A DNA stretch of 64,000 nucleotides from Anisus vortex (lineage: Eukaryota; Mollusca; Gastropoda; Planorbidae). Below, one piece after another: positions 11,626 to 22,534 of this stretch (within the stretch, counting starts at the first letter, position 1; the number at the start of each line of letters is the position of its first letter). The notes below the pieces were generated by a model that saw only the letters and a program-made list of their open reading frames with translations, made no database searches and had not been told where the DNA came from. Made by a program: the position numbers and the translations under genes. The stretch is taken from contig OX421500.1 in the NCBI GenBank assembly GCA_949126835.1, forward strand, positions 23,677,367 through 23,741,366, in the 5' to 3' direction.

Positions 11626-12159
11626 AGGACGTAAGCAACTTTATAATTGGCCTTAGTTAAAGATTCGTTTTCATTTGAGGATTTACTGAACAATGTCTTC
11701 TGAGATGTGAGTTGATTTTGTAATTTAGCAAATAATCTCGCCCAGGCTCTGTAGCTCAACTGTAGATGGCACTCTGGCGTCATAGCAAGAGGGAGAGGTC
11801 ATTGTACTACATTGAATGGCTACCTCCCGCAAAGAGTCAGGACTGAGTTGTGATGAGATGAGGCTGGTCTATGGTCCAATCTCCGCCATCCACAGATCTC
11901 TCCAAATGGTTATGTCACTCAGTTTTGCAATTAAGTTTTTTTAGATTCTGGAAATACTCTGTGGAATTGTCACATCCTTGATTTAGGCCCCTTCTCGACT
12001 TTACATTTACACATCTCCATGATACCAACACCAGAGCCCCCAACCCCCTCCCAGCAAGAGTCGCGCAAAACCTATATCCAGGTATCACGTGCTGGTCTAA
12101 GTTGCAGAGTCACAGAGCCTTAATTAGCATAGGCAGACTTAGTGGATAATTCAACACGG
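11626..12159. other. Unassigned stretch, possibly LINE 3' flank
   Basis: Less AT-rich than its surroundings. It contains a CCACCATC-type and pyrimidine-rich segment and lies immediately downstream (minus-strand sense) of the LINE fragment at 12160. It may be the 3' untranslated part of that LINE. No conserved frame is seen. Confidence 0.3.
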
Positions 12160-13640
12160 CATACAGGGTGATGGCTCGAACGCACCTCCTGACGGTCCAA
12201 GGTGCGCGAGGCTCGAAGGGCACTCAAGCTGCATAAGTCACCCTCACAGAAAGAAGTGAAGAGAAATGAGTATCCTGCGCAGGCATCGCAGGTGAAAGCT
12301 ATTGAGCTGCTTTATTAGCATAGCGTATGTAGCCCAGGTCTCGCTTCCATAGAGGAGTGTGCTTAGCACACAGGCCTGGTAGACAGATTTTTATCCTATC
12401 AGTGAGTTGGGCATTATCCCATACTCTTTGGTTTAGCCTTGCCATTAAAGATACTGCCTTGCCGATTTTGGTTTGTATTTCTTTTTCCAGGGACAGTGAG
12501 CTGGAGATGTTGCTGCCAAGGTAAGTGTAGTCCTCGACAACATCCAAAGTGTTTCCCTCAATGGAGATTGCATTCTGTACATTGCCTCATAATATTGGTC
12601 TTTTTTTGGCTTATCTTGGCATCCCGCATGTCTTGTGGGATGTGGCCACGTTCCCAACAAACGCAAATGAGATCGTGCAGAGGCTTTAGTAATGCTGGCT
12701 TACCGCACTTGAGACTTCTGCAGGGATCCCATCGTTTCCTGGAGCCTTTCCGCTACTAAGGTGATCAATGGCCTTGCTGAGCTTCTCTATCGAGGGCATG
12801 GCATCGATTTGATCCAGCACTGGTAGCGCTGGAACTCTATTTAGGGCAGAGTCAGAGACAACGTTCTGTGTTGCGTAGAGTTCCAGGTAGTGCTCGGTCC
12901 AGCGCTGCATCTGCTTGTCTTGTTCAGTGATCACCTCTCCTGTCTTCGACTTGAGTGGAGCTGACTTTGAAATTAGGGGTCCAGTGGCCTTTTTTATGCC
13001 TTCATACATTTTTTGGCATCTCCTTGATCGGCAGCAGATTGGATACATATGCACAGATCAACCCAGTATTTGTTGGCGCAGAAGCGTGCGGTCTTCCGGG
13101 CTATGTTCCTGGCATTTCTGAGTTTTTGCAACGCATCAGTTTCTGGGGCAACTTTGTAGGCCATTAGGGCTTTTCTCTTTGCCTCTGTCACGGGCTCCAT
13201 TATCTCCCAGTTGGCCTCAAACCAATCTGCACTTTTCTTTTCCTTTTTACCAAGGACGACGATGGAGGTGTTGTAAATGGTCTCGCGAAGGTGAATCCAT
13301 GTGACATCGATATGTTCTGGCAAATTCTTTCCTGCATCATGGGGTTTGGGGACGTCTTTCTGCAAGGTAAGATCTGTGATATTTGACACTACGGAATTCA
13401 GAGACTCATAAAAATAGTTTTTTGTTTCTGCTTCAGAGCAGACAGTTGGGGCATATAGGCTGAGGATATTCGCTGCACCCATGGATGATAGTACTTTGAT
13501 GCCGAGTATCCTTTCAGTGCCATGTGCCACTTGCTCAATGTATGTCGTTAGTGAGTTTTTAATGGAAAAGCCAACACCATGTTGCCTTGGTCTGTCTGAG
13601 GGCAGTCTCTGCCAGAGAAAGTTATATTTTGCATCACTTA
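12160..13640 (-). pseudogene. Decayed APE-type LINE ORF2 (endonuclease to RT C-terminus, internally deleted)
   Basis: Read on the minus strand from 13640: an endonuclease piece (about 13640-13330) with HGVGFSIKNSL and LSLYAPTV; a linker with DWFEANWEIMEPV and RNARNIARKTARFCANKYW (to about 13040); then the start of reverse transcriptase with LYATQN and SSGKAPGNDGIPAEV (12686-13054). The central polymerase core, including the YxDD box, is absent. The reading resumes near 12670 and 12545 with DYTYLGSNIS, KIGKAVSLMARLNQRVWDN, LLYGSETWATYA and LNSFHLRCLRRIL. These are hallmark C-terminal segments of APE-type LINE polymerases. Several frameshifts separate the parts. It is a dead copy; the clade is not determined. 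Confidence 0.8.
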
Positions 13641-13649
13641 TTCTGCCAT

Positions 13650-13860
13650 TGTCAGACAGCCGTGAAGGACTTCACCTACCTTGAGTCCACTATCTCGTGT
13701 TCGCAGTCCATCAACTCGGAGATGAACAGCAGGATCGCCAAGGCAGCCACAGTCATGACCCAACTGAAACGGCGAGTGTGGGACAACTAAAGACTACACT
13801 GCGCGTATACCACGCATGTGTACTCAGCATTCTTCTATATGGCTGAGACAGAGTGAGAGA
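13650..13860 (+). pseudogene. LINE RT C-terminal fragment, opposite strand to its neighbour
   Basis: The plus strand reads VKDFTYLESTIS, then NSRIAKAATVMTQLKRRVWDN, a stop, then VYSAFFYMAE, after a frame change. It corresponds segment by segment to DYTYLGSNIS...KIGKAVSLMARLNQRVWDN of the minus-strand fragment next door. The two are therefore related LINE pieces placed head to head around 13645. Only about 70 codons survive. Confidence 0.7.
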
Positions 13861-14055
13861 GAGCCAGACAGAGAGAAAGAGAGAGACATAGAGAGAAAGA
13901 CAGATATACATAGATCATAGAGAGACAGTATGAAGATAGAGACAGTATGAAGAGAGAGAGAGAGACAGAGTGAGAGAGAGAGAGTGAGAGAGACAGTATG
14001 AAACAGAGAGAGAGAGAGAGACAGACACAGAGAGAGAGTCAAAGAGAGAGAGTTA
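13852..14055. repeat. GAGA-rich microsatellite
   Basis: Interrupted (GA)n and GACAGA runs, purine-rich on the plus strand, about 200 bases. The Leu/Ser-rich frames on the minus strand are artefacts of this composition. Confidence 0.85.
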
Positions 14056-14184
14056 TAAGGTCTAAAAAAACGGACGAGCAAGAATGGTTCTTTTGTGCAG
14101 GGCGTACCGGTAACGATAGGTTTGAACCATAGCAAGGACTTCAAGGACAGGGGCAACAGTGCAATGTTAAGGTAGGTATGTATA

Positions 14185-14456
14185 ACGACGATAACTCGTC
14201 TACATACTTTTCGTCTACGACACTTCGTCTACAGAAAGTAGATCTACCTACAATACTTCTACCGCGACAACTCGTCTACCAACACTTCGTCTACCGCAAT
14301 AACTCGTCTAACGACAATTAGTCTACCGACAATTGGTCTAACGCGACCATTCGTCTACCGACGTTTCGTTTGGCGCGACAATTCGTTTACCACAACAGTA
14401 GACCACCTTTCTGTAGACTAAGTGTCGTAGACTAAAAGTTTGTAGACGCGATGTCG
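14185..14456. repeat. CGTCTAC/GTAGACG word array with strand switch
   Basis: From 14185 to about 14395 the words run on the minus strand (CTCGTCTAC, CTTCGTCTAC). From 14397 to 14456 they switch to plus (GTAGACTAAGTGTCG, AGTTTGTAGACGCGATGTCG). The final plus-strand part resembles the end of the 6060-6297 array (AAAAGTTTGTAGACAAGC). A fold-back element or a transposon end with subterminal repeats would give this layout. Confidence 0.6.
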
Positions 14457-14864
14457 TGACACCATATTATGTCAGGAAGGGGCGTCCCTTCATTACAGTC
14501 TTGGCTATACCACGGATTCAAGTTACCGGCTCTCGTGAAAGACAAGATATTAGTAGCACACCAACATGAAATGACTATAAAAAAAACACTATCCGAAGGC
14601 TATTATCTCCAGAGTGTAACGTGGAAGGGTTTGTTGGCCCTAGGTGGGGAGGGGTGCATACCAAGACCCTGTCAGTGTCATGCAGCCTATGGCATGGTTT
14701 TGGGTAAGAGTCAAAATTGCGCAAACCCAGGACCCCTTCAAGAATAGGACCCCGACCAACATATGGAAGCTACATCATCCATTACTAAGAGCAAACTAAT
14801 TGGTCCAAAATTGCTCATTCAAGATTCACGACTAATTCTTAAACGTACAGGTCAATCCCCTAAT

Positions 14865-15530
14865 GGCGAAAAAAAAAAGTAGATGCAAGCACCGTTTTTT
14901 TACTATATAACCTATATTAAGAACACACGGCGCTTTGTTTTCAGTTTTTAAACTTCTACAGATTCAAGAACCATAGAGATAAAGACTCTAAACTCTAGGC
15001 ATATGAAGATTGCCTACTCACACATGAGTCCAAATGCCCAATTCATTTTTGCCAAAGCTAGATTACGCTACAAAAATTATTAGCAACAAGCACCGTTTTT
15101 TTTCTATATAAAGCCTATTAAAAACATGACGGTCTGGTCATTTTTTCAACTCGTGCACAGTCCAGACTGAAATAGACACACAGTCTAAACTCTAGGCACA
15201 TGACCACTGTCCACCTAGAGATGTGTTCAAATGCCCATATGATTATAGACACAGCTGGTTGGCGAGAAAAAAAATAGTAGATGCAAGCACCGTTTCTTTA
15301 CTATATAACCTATATTAAGAACACACGGCGCTTTGTTTTCAGTTTTTAAACTTCTACAGATTCAAGAACCATAGAGATAAAGACTCTAAACTCTAGGCAT
15401 ATGAAGATTGCCCACTTACACATGAGTCCAAATGCCCAATTCATTTTTGCCAAAGCTAGGTTACGCTACAAAAATTATTAGCGACAAGCACCGTTTTTTT
15501 TACTATATAAAGCCTATTAAAAAACTAATT
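14865..15530. repeat. Dimeric tandem repeat, about 200-bp subunits
   Basis: AGCACCGTTT recurs at about 14886, 15088, 15284 and 15485. Subunits 1 and 3 (14886-15085 and 15284-15483) are almost identical. Subunit 2 (15088-15282) is clearly diverged but collinear, and a partial fourth subunit resembles subunit 2. The true unit is therefore a dimer of about 400 bases. Each subunit has a T-run and CTATATAA followed by CTAAACTCTAGGCA. No frame is open. Confidence 0.8.
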
Positions 15531-15741
15531 ATATTAAACTTCATATATATATAGTTTAGGTTTGTCTATTTCAATTAAAGTTAATATATATAGGTTAGGG
15601 CTGTATTTTATTATTATTATAATTCCCCATGCCAAACTGGCAAATAAATATTGTTATTGCCAACTCTTATATAGTGAAATCTGTCACATATAGAAGTTTG
15701 GATTTTACCGAAAATCGTTAGAGCGCTTTTGAAGAAAATGT

Positions 15742-15743
<2 letters not shown>

Positions 15744-15794
<51 letters not shown>
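15744..15794. repeat. (TA)n microsatellite
   Basis: About 25 uninterrupted TA units end exactly where the hairpin-bearing end of the dispersed repeat begins. The copies at 33.0 and 59.94 kb also start next to TA-rich sequence. Confidence 0.95.
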
Positions 15795-15798
<4 letters not shown>

Positions 15799-16500
15799 CA
15801 GGTGACCGATCATTCGATCGGTAATAAAGAGCAGGCGCTTGTACCTTAACATCATGTGTATTTAAAACAACAGTGCATAAATTTTAAAAATAAATCTTTA
15901 CCAGACCAATAAATTGTATTTGTCTTTTTCTTTTTTCTACTATGAATAACTTAGGCTTTAAATTCTAACAGTGAAAGCCCACCCCCCCCCCCCCAAAAAA
16001 AAACAACAACAACAACAAGAAAACAAAAGAAAACAGCTTAATCTGATTTCAAACCCTAAAAAAAAACAGGTAGGCTAGAGTGGTCAGTTTTAAATCCAAC
16101 AGAAATAATATTATATGTTATTTATGTCATTGTGTTATGTACTTAAAAGACTTAAAATGAAAAGATTAAATTTAAAATATCGTGAATTATGTCAAAATTT
16201 TAGTCCTTCTACCCCTTCCCCTACATTAACAATTGTCAAACTTTCTAGTGACCCCTCTTATAAAATGTATTTCAATTTTTTTAAACTCCCTCCCTCGCCC
16301 CATTCAAACCAACAATAAGTTACGGCCGACAAGTATGTTTGATATAAATTAAAAAGATCTACGAATAAATGTAATTCATTTTTACTAATTTACCAGATGT
16401 CATATTGACTTCTTAGCATGGTCTAATATTTCTTACTTGAGCACATATATCTTATCTTATACATTACAGACGTTCCTTCTATAAAGAAGAATATTGCGTC
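15795..16500 (+). repeat. Long dispersed repeat, copy starting with hairpin end
   Basis: It starts GTACCAGGTGACCGATCATT and contains a perfect 7-bp stem, ACCGATC/GATCGGT, with loop ATTC. The next 190 bases match 59942-60130 closely. Further blocks (AAAAGACTTAAAATGAAAAG; CCCCATTCAAACCAACAA; TACGAATAAATG) follow in the same order as at 60.3-60.6 kb. It is non-coding. Confidence 0.75.
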
Positions 16501-16539
16501 CTACACTTATCCGTGGTCCGAGTCTAGTCTTGCATTTTT

Positions 16540-16825
16540 ATTAATGTTTTAAATGATGTTAGGTTATTGGTTTTCCTGGTTTGTACAGGCAACCCATTCC
16601 ATGCCCGAATGCCACTCGGGAAGAAAAAGTACTTATATGCATTTGTTCTCGCAATAGGGACAAGGAAAGAGTTTTCGTCTTTATGTTTATCAGGCTGTTA
16701 ATGTGTTGTATTTCTAAATTAGAGTTTAATGCCTTATGTATTATTACTACTTTACTCTTTGCCCTTCTGTCCTCTAGTGTTTCAAGGTTTAGTGATTTTA
16801 CTAATGGTGTTACTCTTGTTAATTG
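16540..16825 (-). pseudogene. LINE RT C-terminal region, downstream half split by element 1
   Basis: The minus strand translates as QLTRVTPLVKSLNLETLED, RRAKSKVVIIHKALN, and after a frame change YFFFPSGIRAWNGLPVQT. The last matches the usual RTI.LWN.LP segment at the end of CR1/jockey-like polymerases. The upstream half of the same gene is at 23150-23285. The two are separated by the 6.3 kb LTR element, so the LINE was there first. Confidence 0.8.
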
Positions 16826-17440
16826 TGTTATGGACTGTCACTATGATGACTATTATTACGACTCGTTAAATCGGAATCAATGTATATAGTTGTATCTTTA
16901 TTAGAAGTCTCTAGATTCTGCTAATCTGTAGCCCAAGCTAGGGGTTCCTTGACTGACAGGTCTATGCAGCAATATAGTTTTATATGTGTGATAATTAACT
17001 TCAACACCTTTCTCAGCAATGATAGATCAAACAACTCCAGTTGTTGAATAAACAATTTTATTTAAATTGTAGACTCAATATAAACGATCAATAAATGCAT
17101 CAACTGATGGCAACATAAGTATCAATAATATGACATGAAATATACAAGTATCAATATAGCGACTTCACTCTACAAACTTTCAAACTGAACTAACTTTAAG
17201 GAGGTGGGGACTTTACAAAGAAAACTATCATCGAAGATTCTACAGGGTCTTAATACGCATTTTAACCTCTTTCTGCGATCCAGAATTATCCTCCGATTTC
17301 CACGGTTTTGAACGAATTATTTTATTTAAACTGCCCTCAGGGCATAAAGGTCAAACCTTGGTCGCCTTGGACTCTAATACGCACTTGTTAAGAGGTCAAT
17401 GCCTTACTACGTCATTCATCTATGACCGATATTCGTAACA
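16826..17440 (-). repeat. Element 1 3' LTR
   Basis: 615 bp, bounded by TGTTA/TAACA. It matches the other LTR except for 8 substitutions I could count. On the element's strand it is the downstream LTR. Confidence 0.92.
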
Positions 17441-19585
17441 CCACCACCCTTCAACAGTTTTATAATTATTTCTTTTACATTTTAACAATACTAAAAATGT
17501 TAATTTTAAGGAATAATTATAAAAGAAAATATTCCTGGGAAAACCATTACATACATACATACATACATACAGTTCAATTAACTATTCCACTAATTCAATC
17601 GAACTGATAACAATAACATATAATATATGCAATATAAGTTAATCTTATCAAATGGCTTAACTACAGTCATTTAATCATTCAATTTTAATTCAAAACAATG
17701 GACAATTAAATTATGTCTATCCAAATCTTTTATACAAGAAAAATACATAGGGATATAAATATTATACAATTTAATAATTTCCATTACATTAACATTCCAC
17801 TGTAATAAAAACTCTCGTGTCCATTTAATTATAAACTAATATCTTTTACAATTATTGTAATTAAACAACAAGAAAAAAAATCACTTAATGTCTATTCAGA
17901 CACGACTTATTTTCATACACTAGGCTTGACCTAATTTCACTTTACAACAATGGTCACTGCTACGGCTTTTTTCTTTTTTTTTTAAGCGTGTAGTTGCAGG
18001 CTGAGTTTTCCAACACATAGACAACTCTGTCGGTGACGGGACACAAGATTTAGGGTCAATCTTCTTTTTTCTTTCTCTCCCTCTCTTTTGTTTTCACTCT
18101 CTCATTCCCAATTGATTCTAACAAATTTTTTACCTCCTTACCGCTTTAGGTCAGAAATTGCTACGCGATTTAGAAAGTTATCGTGGTTAATGAGCATTAT
18201 CTAACAACTATTATCTCAAAATTACATTCATTTATGTTATTTTAAGAAAATTAATCATAGTATGTTCCAGAATTAAAATAGTTTATAGACAATTTCATTA
18301 AAAATATTTCAATCTTTCATTTTACCATGACCTTTCTACGTTATAGGTTTCTTTTAGTGTAGTTCACATCGTAGCAGTTTTAAATTGACACATTTAGACA
18401 ACATGGATTTACTTAAAACAAATTGGTTAATTTACTTAATTAACTATCAATTAAAGCAAGTTATCATCTGCATACAATCTTAGTACTACACAGTAAGTAC
18501 TTATTCACTATAGATTACATTAAGGACATTTCAAATACAATATTATTGAAGTACAAAAGATGAAAGAGCATAGACTATATTTTTTTCAGACAGAAATAAA
18601 TTTAACAATTTTTACAAAACAATTGCTGGTCTGAATGGTTCCATATCCAAGCTTTTCATTTATGGTAAGGTTGGAATCCATTGCTCTTGTCCATTCCATA
18701 AAGGTTTTATTCATTATTCATAGATTCTAGGTTCTCCTGTTCCTCACAGTGTTCAGGTCTACCCAGTCTTTTGCTTGTCCATACAATTCATTCAATCTAC
18801 TTTAACTAATACAGAAAAAATATAGATTAGTTTTACAATCTTGACATGAAATCCTTAATTAATCATACATTAGTTGAACATTGGTATGTCAACATTATAA
18901 ATTCTCAACCATGAAATTCTCAACCATTCTGGTTTACAGTGTCAAGTCAGTGGCACATCCTAAATTTATACAAAACAAGGATAACAAAGTTTGCATTAGG
19001 TTCACTTCTGGTCTGCTTTTCATGTAACAGTATCCTAAAAGTGAAAAATCATATATAATACATTTCTTGGAATCTTGTTAGTCATAGTTCTGTCTCGCAG
19101 CAACTATTTTTACCCTTCATTATCATACATTCAATGATAATATAAGAAATGAATAAATTCACATAGAAGAAATTTGCATCTTGAATCAGTGCAATATTTC
19201 AACAACAGTACATGATAAAATAAATTTCCATAGTACAATTATAAAACATTTCTCAATACTTTAGTGATAGAAAAATTCTCTTTTCTCAAAACCATTTACA
19301 TCTTTTTCAATCAAATTATCCTCTCTGCCAAATGTTTCAATTATCATTTCCAGAGATTCTCAAGCATATCTTATAATCAGTCCACATTTATAATGTCCTC
19401 TGATTTAGAAACCAATTCTGCGGATAAAACTGATCTTTTTCTCTTATAGCAATTATTTTAATGCTCAATCTAACAAGTTTGTTTAGAAATATCACAATAT
19501 AATGATATCTGCTCTAACAATACTTTTACTCATTCCTTTTTCTTCACAAGTAAGGGATTTAGTTTTAAAATAGTAAGTTTGGTAA
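17441..19585 (-). other. Element 1 non-coding 3' internal region
   Basis: 2.1 kb of AT-rich sequence between the integrase remnant and the 3' LTR. I see no reverse transcriptase, RNase H or envelope motif on the minus strand. Either the coding part decayed beyond recognition or foreign sequence replaced it. A GAAGGGTGGTGGTG tract (minus strand) touches the LTR. Confidence 0.5.
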
Positions 19586-20278
19586 CTAACTATCAGTGAA
19601 TTTGTCTTTTAATTCATCCTGTACTCCAGGCATGAATTTTACAAATAAGAGTAACAATGTTAACAACATCAAGTTTGTTTCAATTGTTTTCAGAAGGTAA
19701 GGCTTTATCATTTTCAAATGATATAATATTTTTGCCTTTCTTTCATCACACAACAATGGCATCTGCATGTGAGCAGTGTACAATTTTTTTCTAACAAAAA
19801 CAGTTATGACAGACAAAAAATTTATGTACTTATCTAGGTACTTGATCAGCCCAAGGAGATCCAATTCGGTCTGCCATTCCTCTTGAAGTAGTTTAAGTGG
19901 TCCTCGGACAGTGGGTCCAAAAATTGATCCAAAGGCTCCTTGACTTTCCGGATAGGATTCAGTTGACATCTCATGCTTCAGGCATAAGTTCATTAGGACT
20001 GGATTGAAGAGTTCCGATGTGAAGTTGGTCCCTCGATCTGTCGGTATGGATTGTGGTAACCCATAGCTTTTGATATTTTCGGTCCAGCTCTCCGCACTCG
20101 TTTCTTCAGTGATGCTCCTCAAATCTTCATCTGTACCGGCAACTGCAGGTTTGCATTGTTGTTTGTTCATGCTGTGGTCTATCTGTTCATAGACATCAGT
20201 AGTAGTAGTTTCTTTCTCGTCGACAGCTTTCTCATGCAACTGTAGCAACTCTGGGTCTACTTTCTGCTCAGCAATCAA
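19586..20278 (-). pseudogene. Element 1 integrase remnant
   Basis: The protein includes LIAEQKVDPELLQLHEKAV-type linker sequence (in part before the first Met), a core strand with YGLPQSIPTDRGTNFTSELF (second catalytic Asp in TDRGTNF), and then YPESQGA joined directly to IFGPTVRGPLKLLQEEW. In Ty3/Gypsy integrases a stretch with the third catalytic residue (Glu) normally lies between those segments, so an in-frame deletion removed it. The zinc-binding HHCC region and first Asp are also not recognisable. The C-terminal part (residues 150-230) is only weakly similar to anything. It cannot be an active integrase. Confidence 0.7.
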
Positions 20279-20511
20279 TTCATTTTGTATGACTTCTTTG
20301 ATTGATCATTTCCTTTCGGACAATCTTCAATCATGGAGAAAATAGTAGTATCAAGTTCCACTTCTTCTTCCTCTTTCTTCTCTCGTGGGAGAATTTCTTC
20401 TTTCTTTTTCTTTTCTTGTGAGAGAATTTCTTCTTTCTTTTTCTGTGACGTCATACCCTTTATGACATCACTTACATGATAAAGTTCTTTTTTCTTTTCC
20501 TGTCTCCACAA
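20275..20511 (-). pseudogene. Element 1 linker between protease and integrase, Lys/Glu-rich
   Basis: A Lys/Glu-rich segment with repeated KKKEEIL units links the protease frame (ending 20468) to the integrase remnant (starting 20278) in overlapping frames. No polymerase motif occurs here. Either reverse transcriptase was deleted, or integrase followed protease directly, as in element 3. I do not think it is a separate gene. Confidence 0.45.
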
Positions 20512-21217
20512 TAGGACTAGGGTCTGGATTCTCCTTCACAATCAGTTCAGATCTCACCCTCCCTTTCGCCAAATCATTTGCTAGGATAACGGATATGCCC
20601 TCAACAGGAAGTTTTGATATTACTCCAACTGTCACATATCCTGTCACCAAGTCAGATGCGAGGTATATCCTATGTAGAGGTATTTCTTCTTTCCATTCAA
20701 AACCTCTCAATAGGACGGTCTGTCCTGTCAATGTATTATCATTCAATGGTAATACATCTTTAAGCAGCAGGGTTAATGATGCCCCTGTGTCTCGTAATAT
20801 TTTTACGGACTTCAGTGGTCCTTCCTTTTTTAAGGCCACACAACCTTTACTAATGAACGGTTGAAAACTGCACAGGGTCTCTGTGTCAATTTTATTCTTC
20901 CCTTGACCATGACTTTCGGGTGTTTTTTTATCTTTCGATGACTTCAGACTCTTTTTCGAGTCAAAAATACTTTGGTCTACTTTTTCGTCTCTGTGGACCT
21001 GGACAATTAATCCAATAGTAGCCATTCTGTATTTATAATCAGGATATTCATCCTTATTTTCTTCAGTTGTAGATTTCTCTACCTTCTGACTTTTGATCTC
21101 AGGCAAATCCACCCTCAGTGTTTCTGGTTTAGAAGAATCTTTCTTCGAATTCAGTTCGTTTGTATTTTCGCTTCCTTGTACATTCTGTATTGGTGCATGA
21201 CTTGCACACATGACCAC
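20468..21217 (-). CDS. Element 1 aspartic protease region
   Basis: A 249-residue frame contains the retroviral-type protease active site LRDTGASLTL (DTGAS at residues 143-147) and a conserved ILANDLAKG segment near residue 210, equivalent to the ILGNDLAGG turn of Gypsy proteases. The N-terminal 120 residues are a Ser/Lys-rich spacer from Gag. The zinc knuckle lies just upstream across a frameshift. The enzyme would process Gag-Pol. Translation probably depended on Gag by frameshift or fusion rather than on its own Met. Confidence 0.75.
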   Translation of the reverse strand: MVMCASHAPIQNVQGSENTNELNSKKDSSKPETLRVDLPEIKSQKVEKSTTEENKDEYPDYKYRMATIGLIVQVHRDEKVDQSIFDSKKSLKSSKDKKTPESHGQGKNKIDTETLCSFQPFISKGCVALKKEGPLKSVKILRDTGASLTLLLKDVLPLNDNTLTGQTVLLRGFEWKEEIPLHRIYLASDLVTGYVTVGVISKLPVEGISVILANDLAKGRVRSELIVKENPDPSPIVETGKEKRTLSCK

Positions 21218-21268
21218 TTTATTAGGTCTTTTGTCGCTTCTTATGCTCCAACAGTCTACTATGCTATG

Positions 21269-21931
21269 TCATACTCTTTTACAAAAAGTACATTGGACGT
21301 TTTTGTTGACAGGTTTCTTATTAACATCATTTTGTTTCACAAAATGCTCTTTTTCACGATGTTTTTGTGGTGTGTTTTCTGCTGGCCGTTGTGTCCTATT
21401 AAAATTCTTTTCACCAGCTGTTCTATGACACAGTGTGTATTGCTCCGCTAAATCAGCAGCTTTATGTGGGTCAGTGATGTCATGCTCGGATAAATACATT
21501 CTTACATCCGGCCTCACTTTGTTAATAAAATCTTCTAAAAGAATGATATCTTTCATTTCTTTTAATGTGGAGATATTTCTGGATTTTATCCACTGATCCA
21601 TTAACTTTTCTTCTGCTCTAAGGAAGTCTAAGTGTGTTTGGTAAGGGGACATTGTGTACTGACGGAACCTTTTCCGATAACTTTCCGGTATTTGGTTGTA
21701 CGCTTTCAGTACAGAATCTTTTATGATTTCATAATCATTTAAATGCTCCTCTTTTAACAATAGAACACAATCTCTTGCCCTTCCCTGAGTAAAAGCTGTT
21801 CTAACCAATATTCCCCATTTATCTTCTGGGAACTTAAAATCTCTGCAAGAAATTTCAAAGGTCTGGACGAAATTAGCTATTTCACTTTCTTTATCAATGT
21901 AGGTAGGGACTAGCTTTTTCCATCTTGCCAT
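21269..21931 (-). CDS. Element 1 Gag core, broken at the zinc knuckle
   Basis: 220 residues starting MARWKKLVP. The helical Gag capsid-like domain is recognisable (FEISCRDFKFPEDKW, then LKAYNQIPESYRKRFR, then DFINKVRPDVRMYL). The end reads CTFCKRV. The rest of the CCHC motif (HSIVDC) follows in another frame, giving C-x2-C-x4-H-x4-C across the break near 21268. The preceding frame (21942-22364) is probably the N-terminal part of the same Gag. Confidence 0.7.
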   Translation of the reverse strand: MARWKKLVPTYIDKESEIANFVQTFEISCRDFKFPEDKWGILVRTAFTQGRARDCVLLLKEEHLNDYEIIKDSVLKAYNQIPESYRKRFRQYTMSPYQTHLDFLRAEEKLMDQWIKSRNISTLKEMKDIILLEDFINKVRPDVRMYLSEHDITDPHKAADLAEQYTLCHRTAGEKNFNRTQRPAENTPQKHREKEHFVKQNDVNKKPVNKNVQCTFCKRV

Positions 21932-21941
21932 CTCTACATCA

Positions 21942-22364
21942 TTATGAGATTCTTTTTTTAGTAGCTCCTATCTTTGCTAGTTCTATTCTTTCCTGACTTT
22001 CTCTTTGACTTTTCTTATCTTCCATCTCAAAACGTTTTTCTTCTATTTCCCGGTCAAGACGTTTCTGTTCCATCTCACGATCAATACGTTTTTCTTCTAT
22101 TTCCATTCGTTTCATTTCTAGCTGAAATTGTAACTGTTTGGACATAGATTTCGACGTCTGACCTTCAACTTGATATCCCTCCGCGCTTGATTCTACTTTC
22201 ATTTTTCCACTCGCAATCAACACATCTTTTATCTGCTGTGTCAACACTATTCTGGATGGTGTAGTCTCAGTAACTTCTATCTTCAAGATCTCAGCGATCT
22301 CTTTTAACTTCTTTATGGATAAAGTTTTCAAAAACTCTTCTTCTGGATTTTCAATAAATTCCAT
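21942..22364 (-). CDS. Element 1 Gag N-terminal coiled-coil part
   Basis: 140 residues. Residues 1-60 form a SAP-like helix pair (LSIKKLKEIAEILKIEV). Residues 80-130 are a charged coiled coil with repeated REMEQKRLDREIEEKR-type units. This layout is common at the N-terminus of Gag in invertebrate Ty3/Gypsy elements. A stop and frame change at about 21940 separates it from the capsid-like part. It begins 170 bases after the 5' LTR. Confidence 0.65.
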   Translation of the reverse strand: MEFIENPEEEFLKTLSIKKLKEIAEILKIEVTETTPSRIVLTQQIKDVLIASGKMKVESSAEGYQVEGQTSKSMSKQLQFQLEMKRMEIEEKRIDREMEQKRLDREIEEKRFEMEDKKSQRESQERIELAKIGATKKRIS

Positions 22365-22534
22365 TCTTTCGTTAAAAGATTTTTAAAATAGTAAATTTCC
22401 AACTTACGTTTTTCCAATCGGAAGAATCAATTCAGCGTTCTTAGGCTTGCTCAGTAGGTCACAGCTTTACACACAACACAACACAACTTGAATATATGCT
22501 TCACTATACAACTATTCGGACGCAGCCCTCAAAT

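Noticed and set aside
13824..14156. 110-residue Leu/Ser-rich frame
   Set aside because: Produced by the GA-rich microsatellite.
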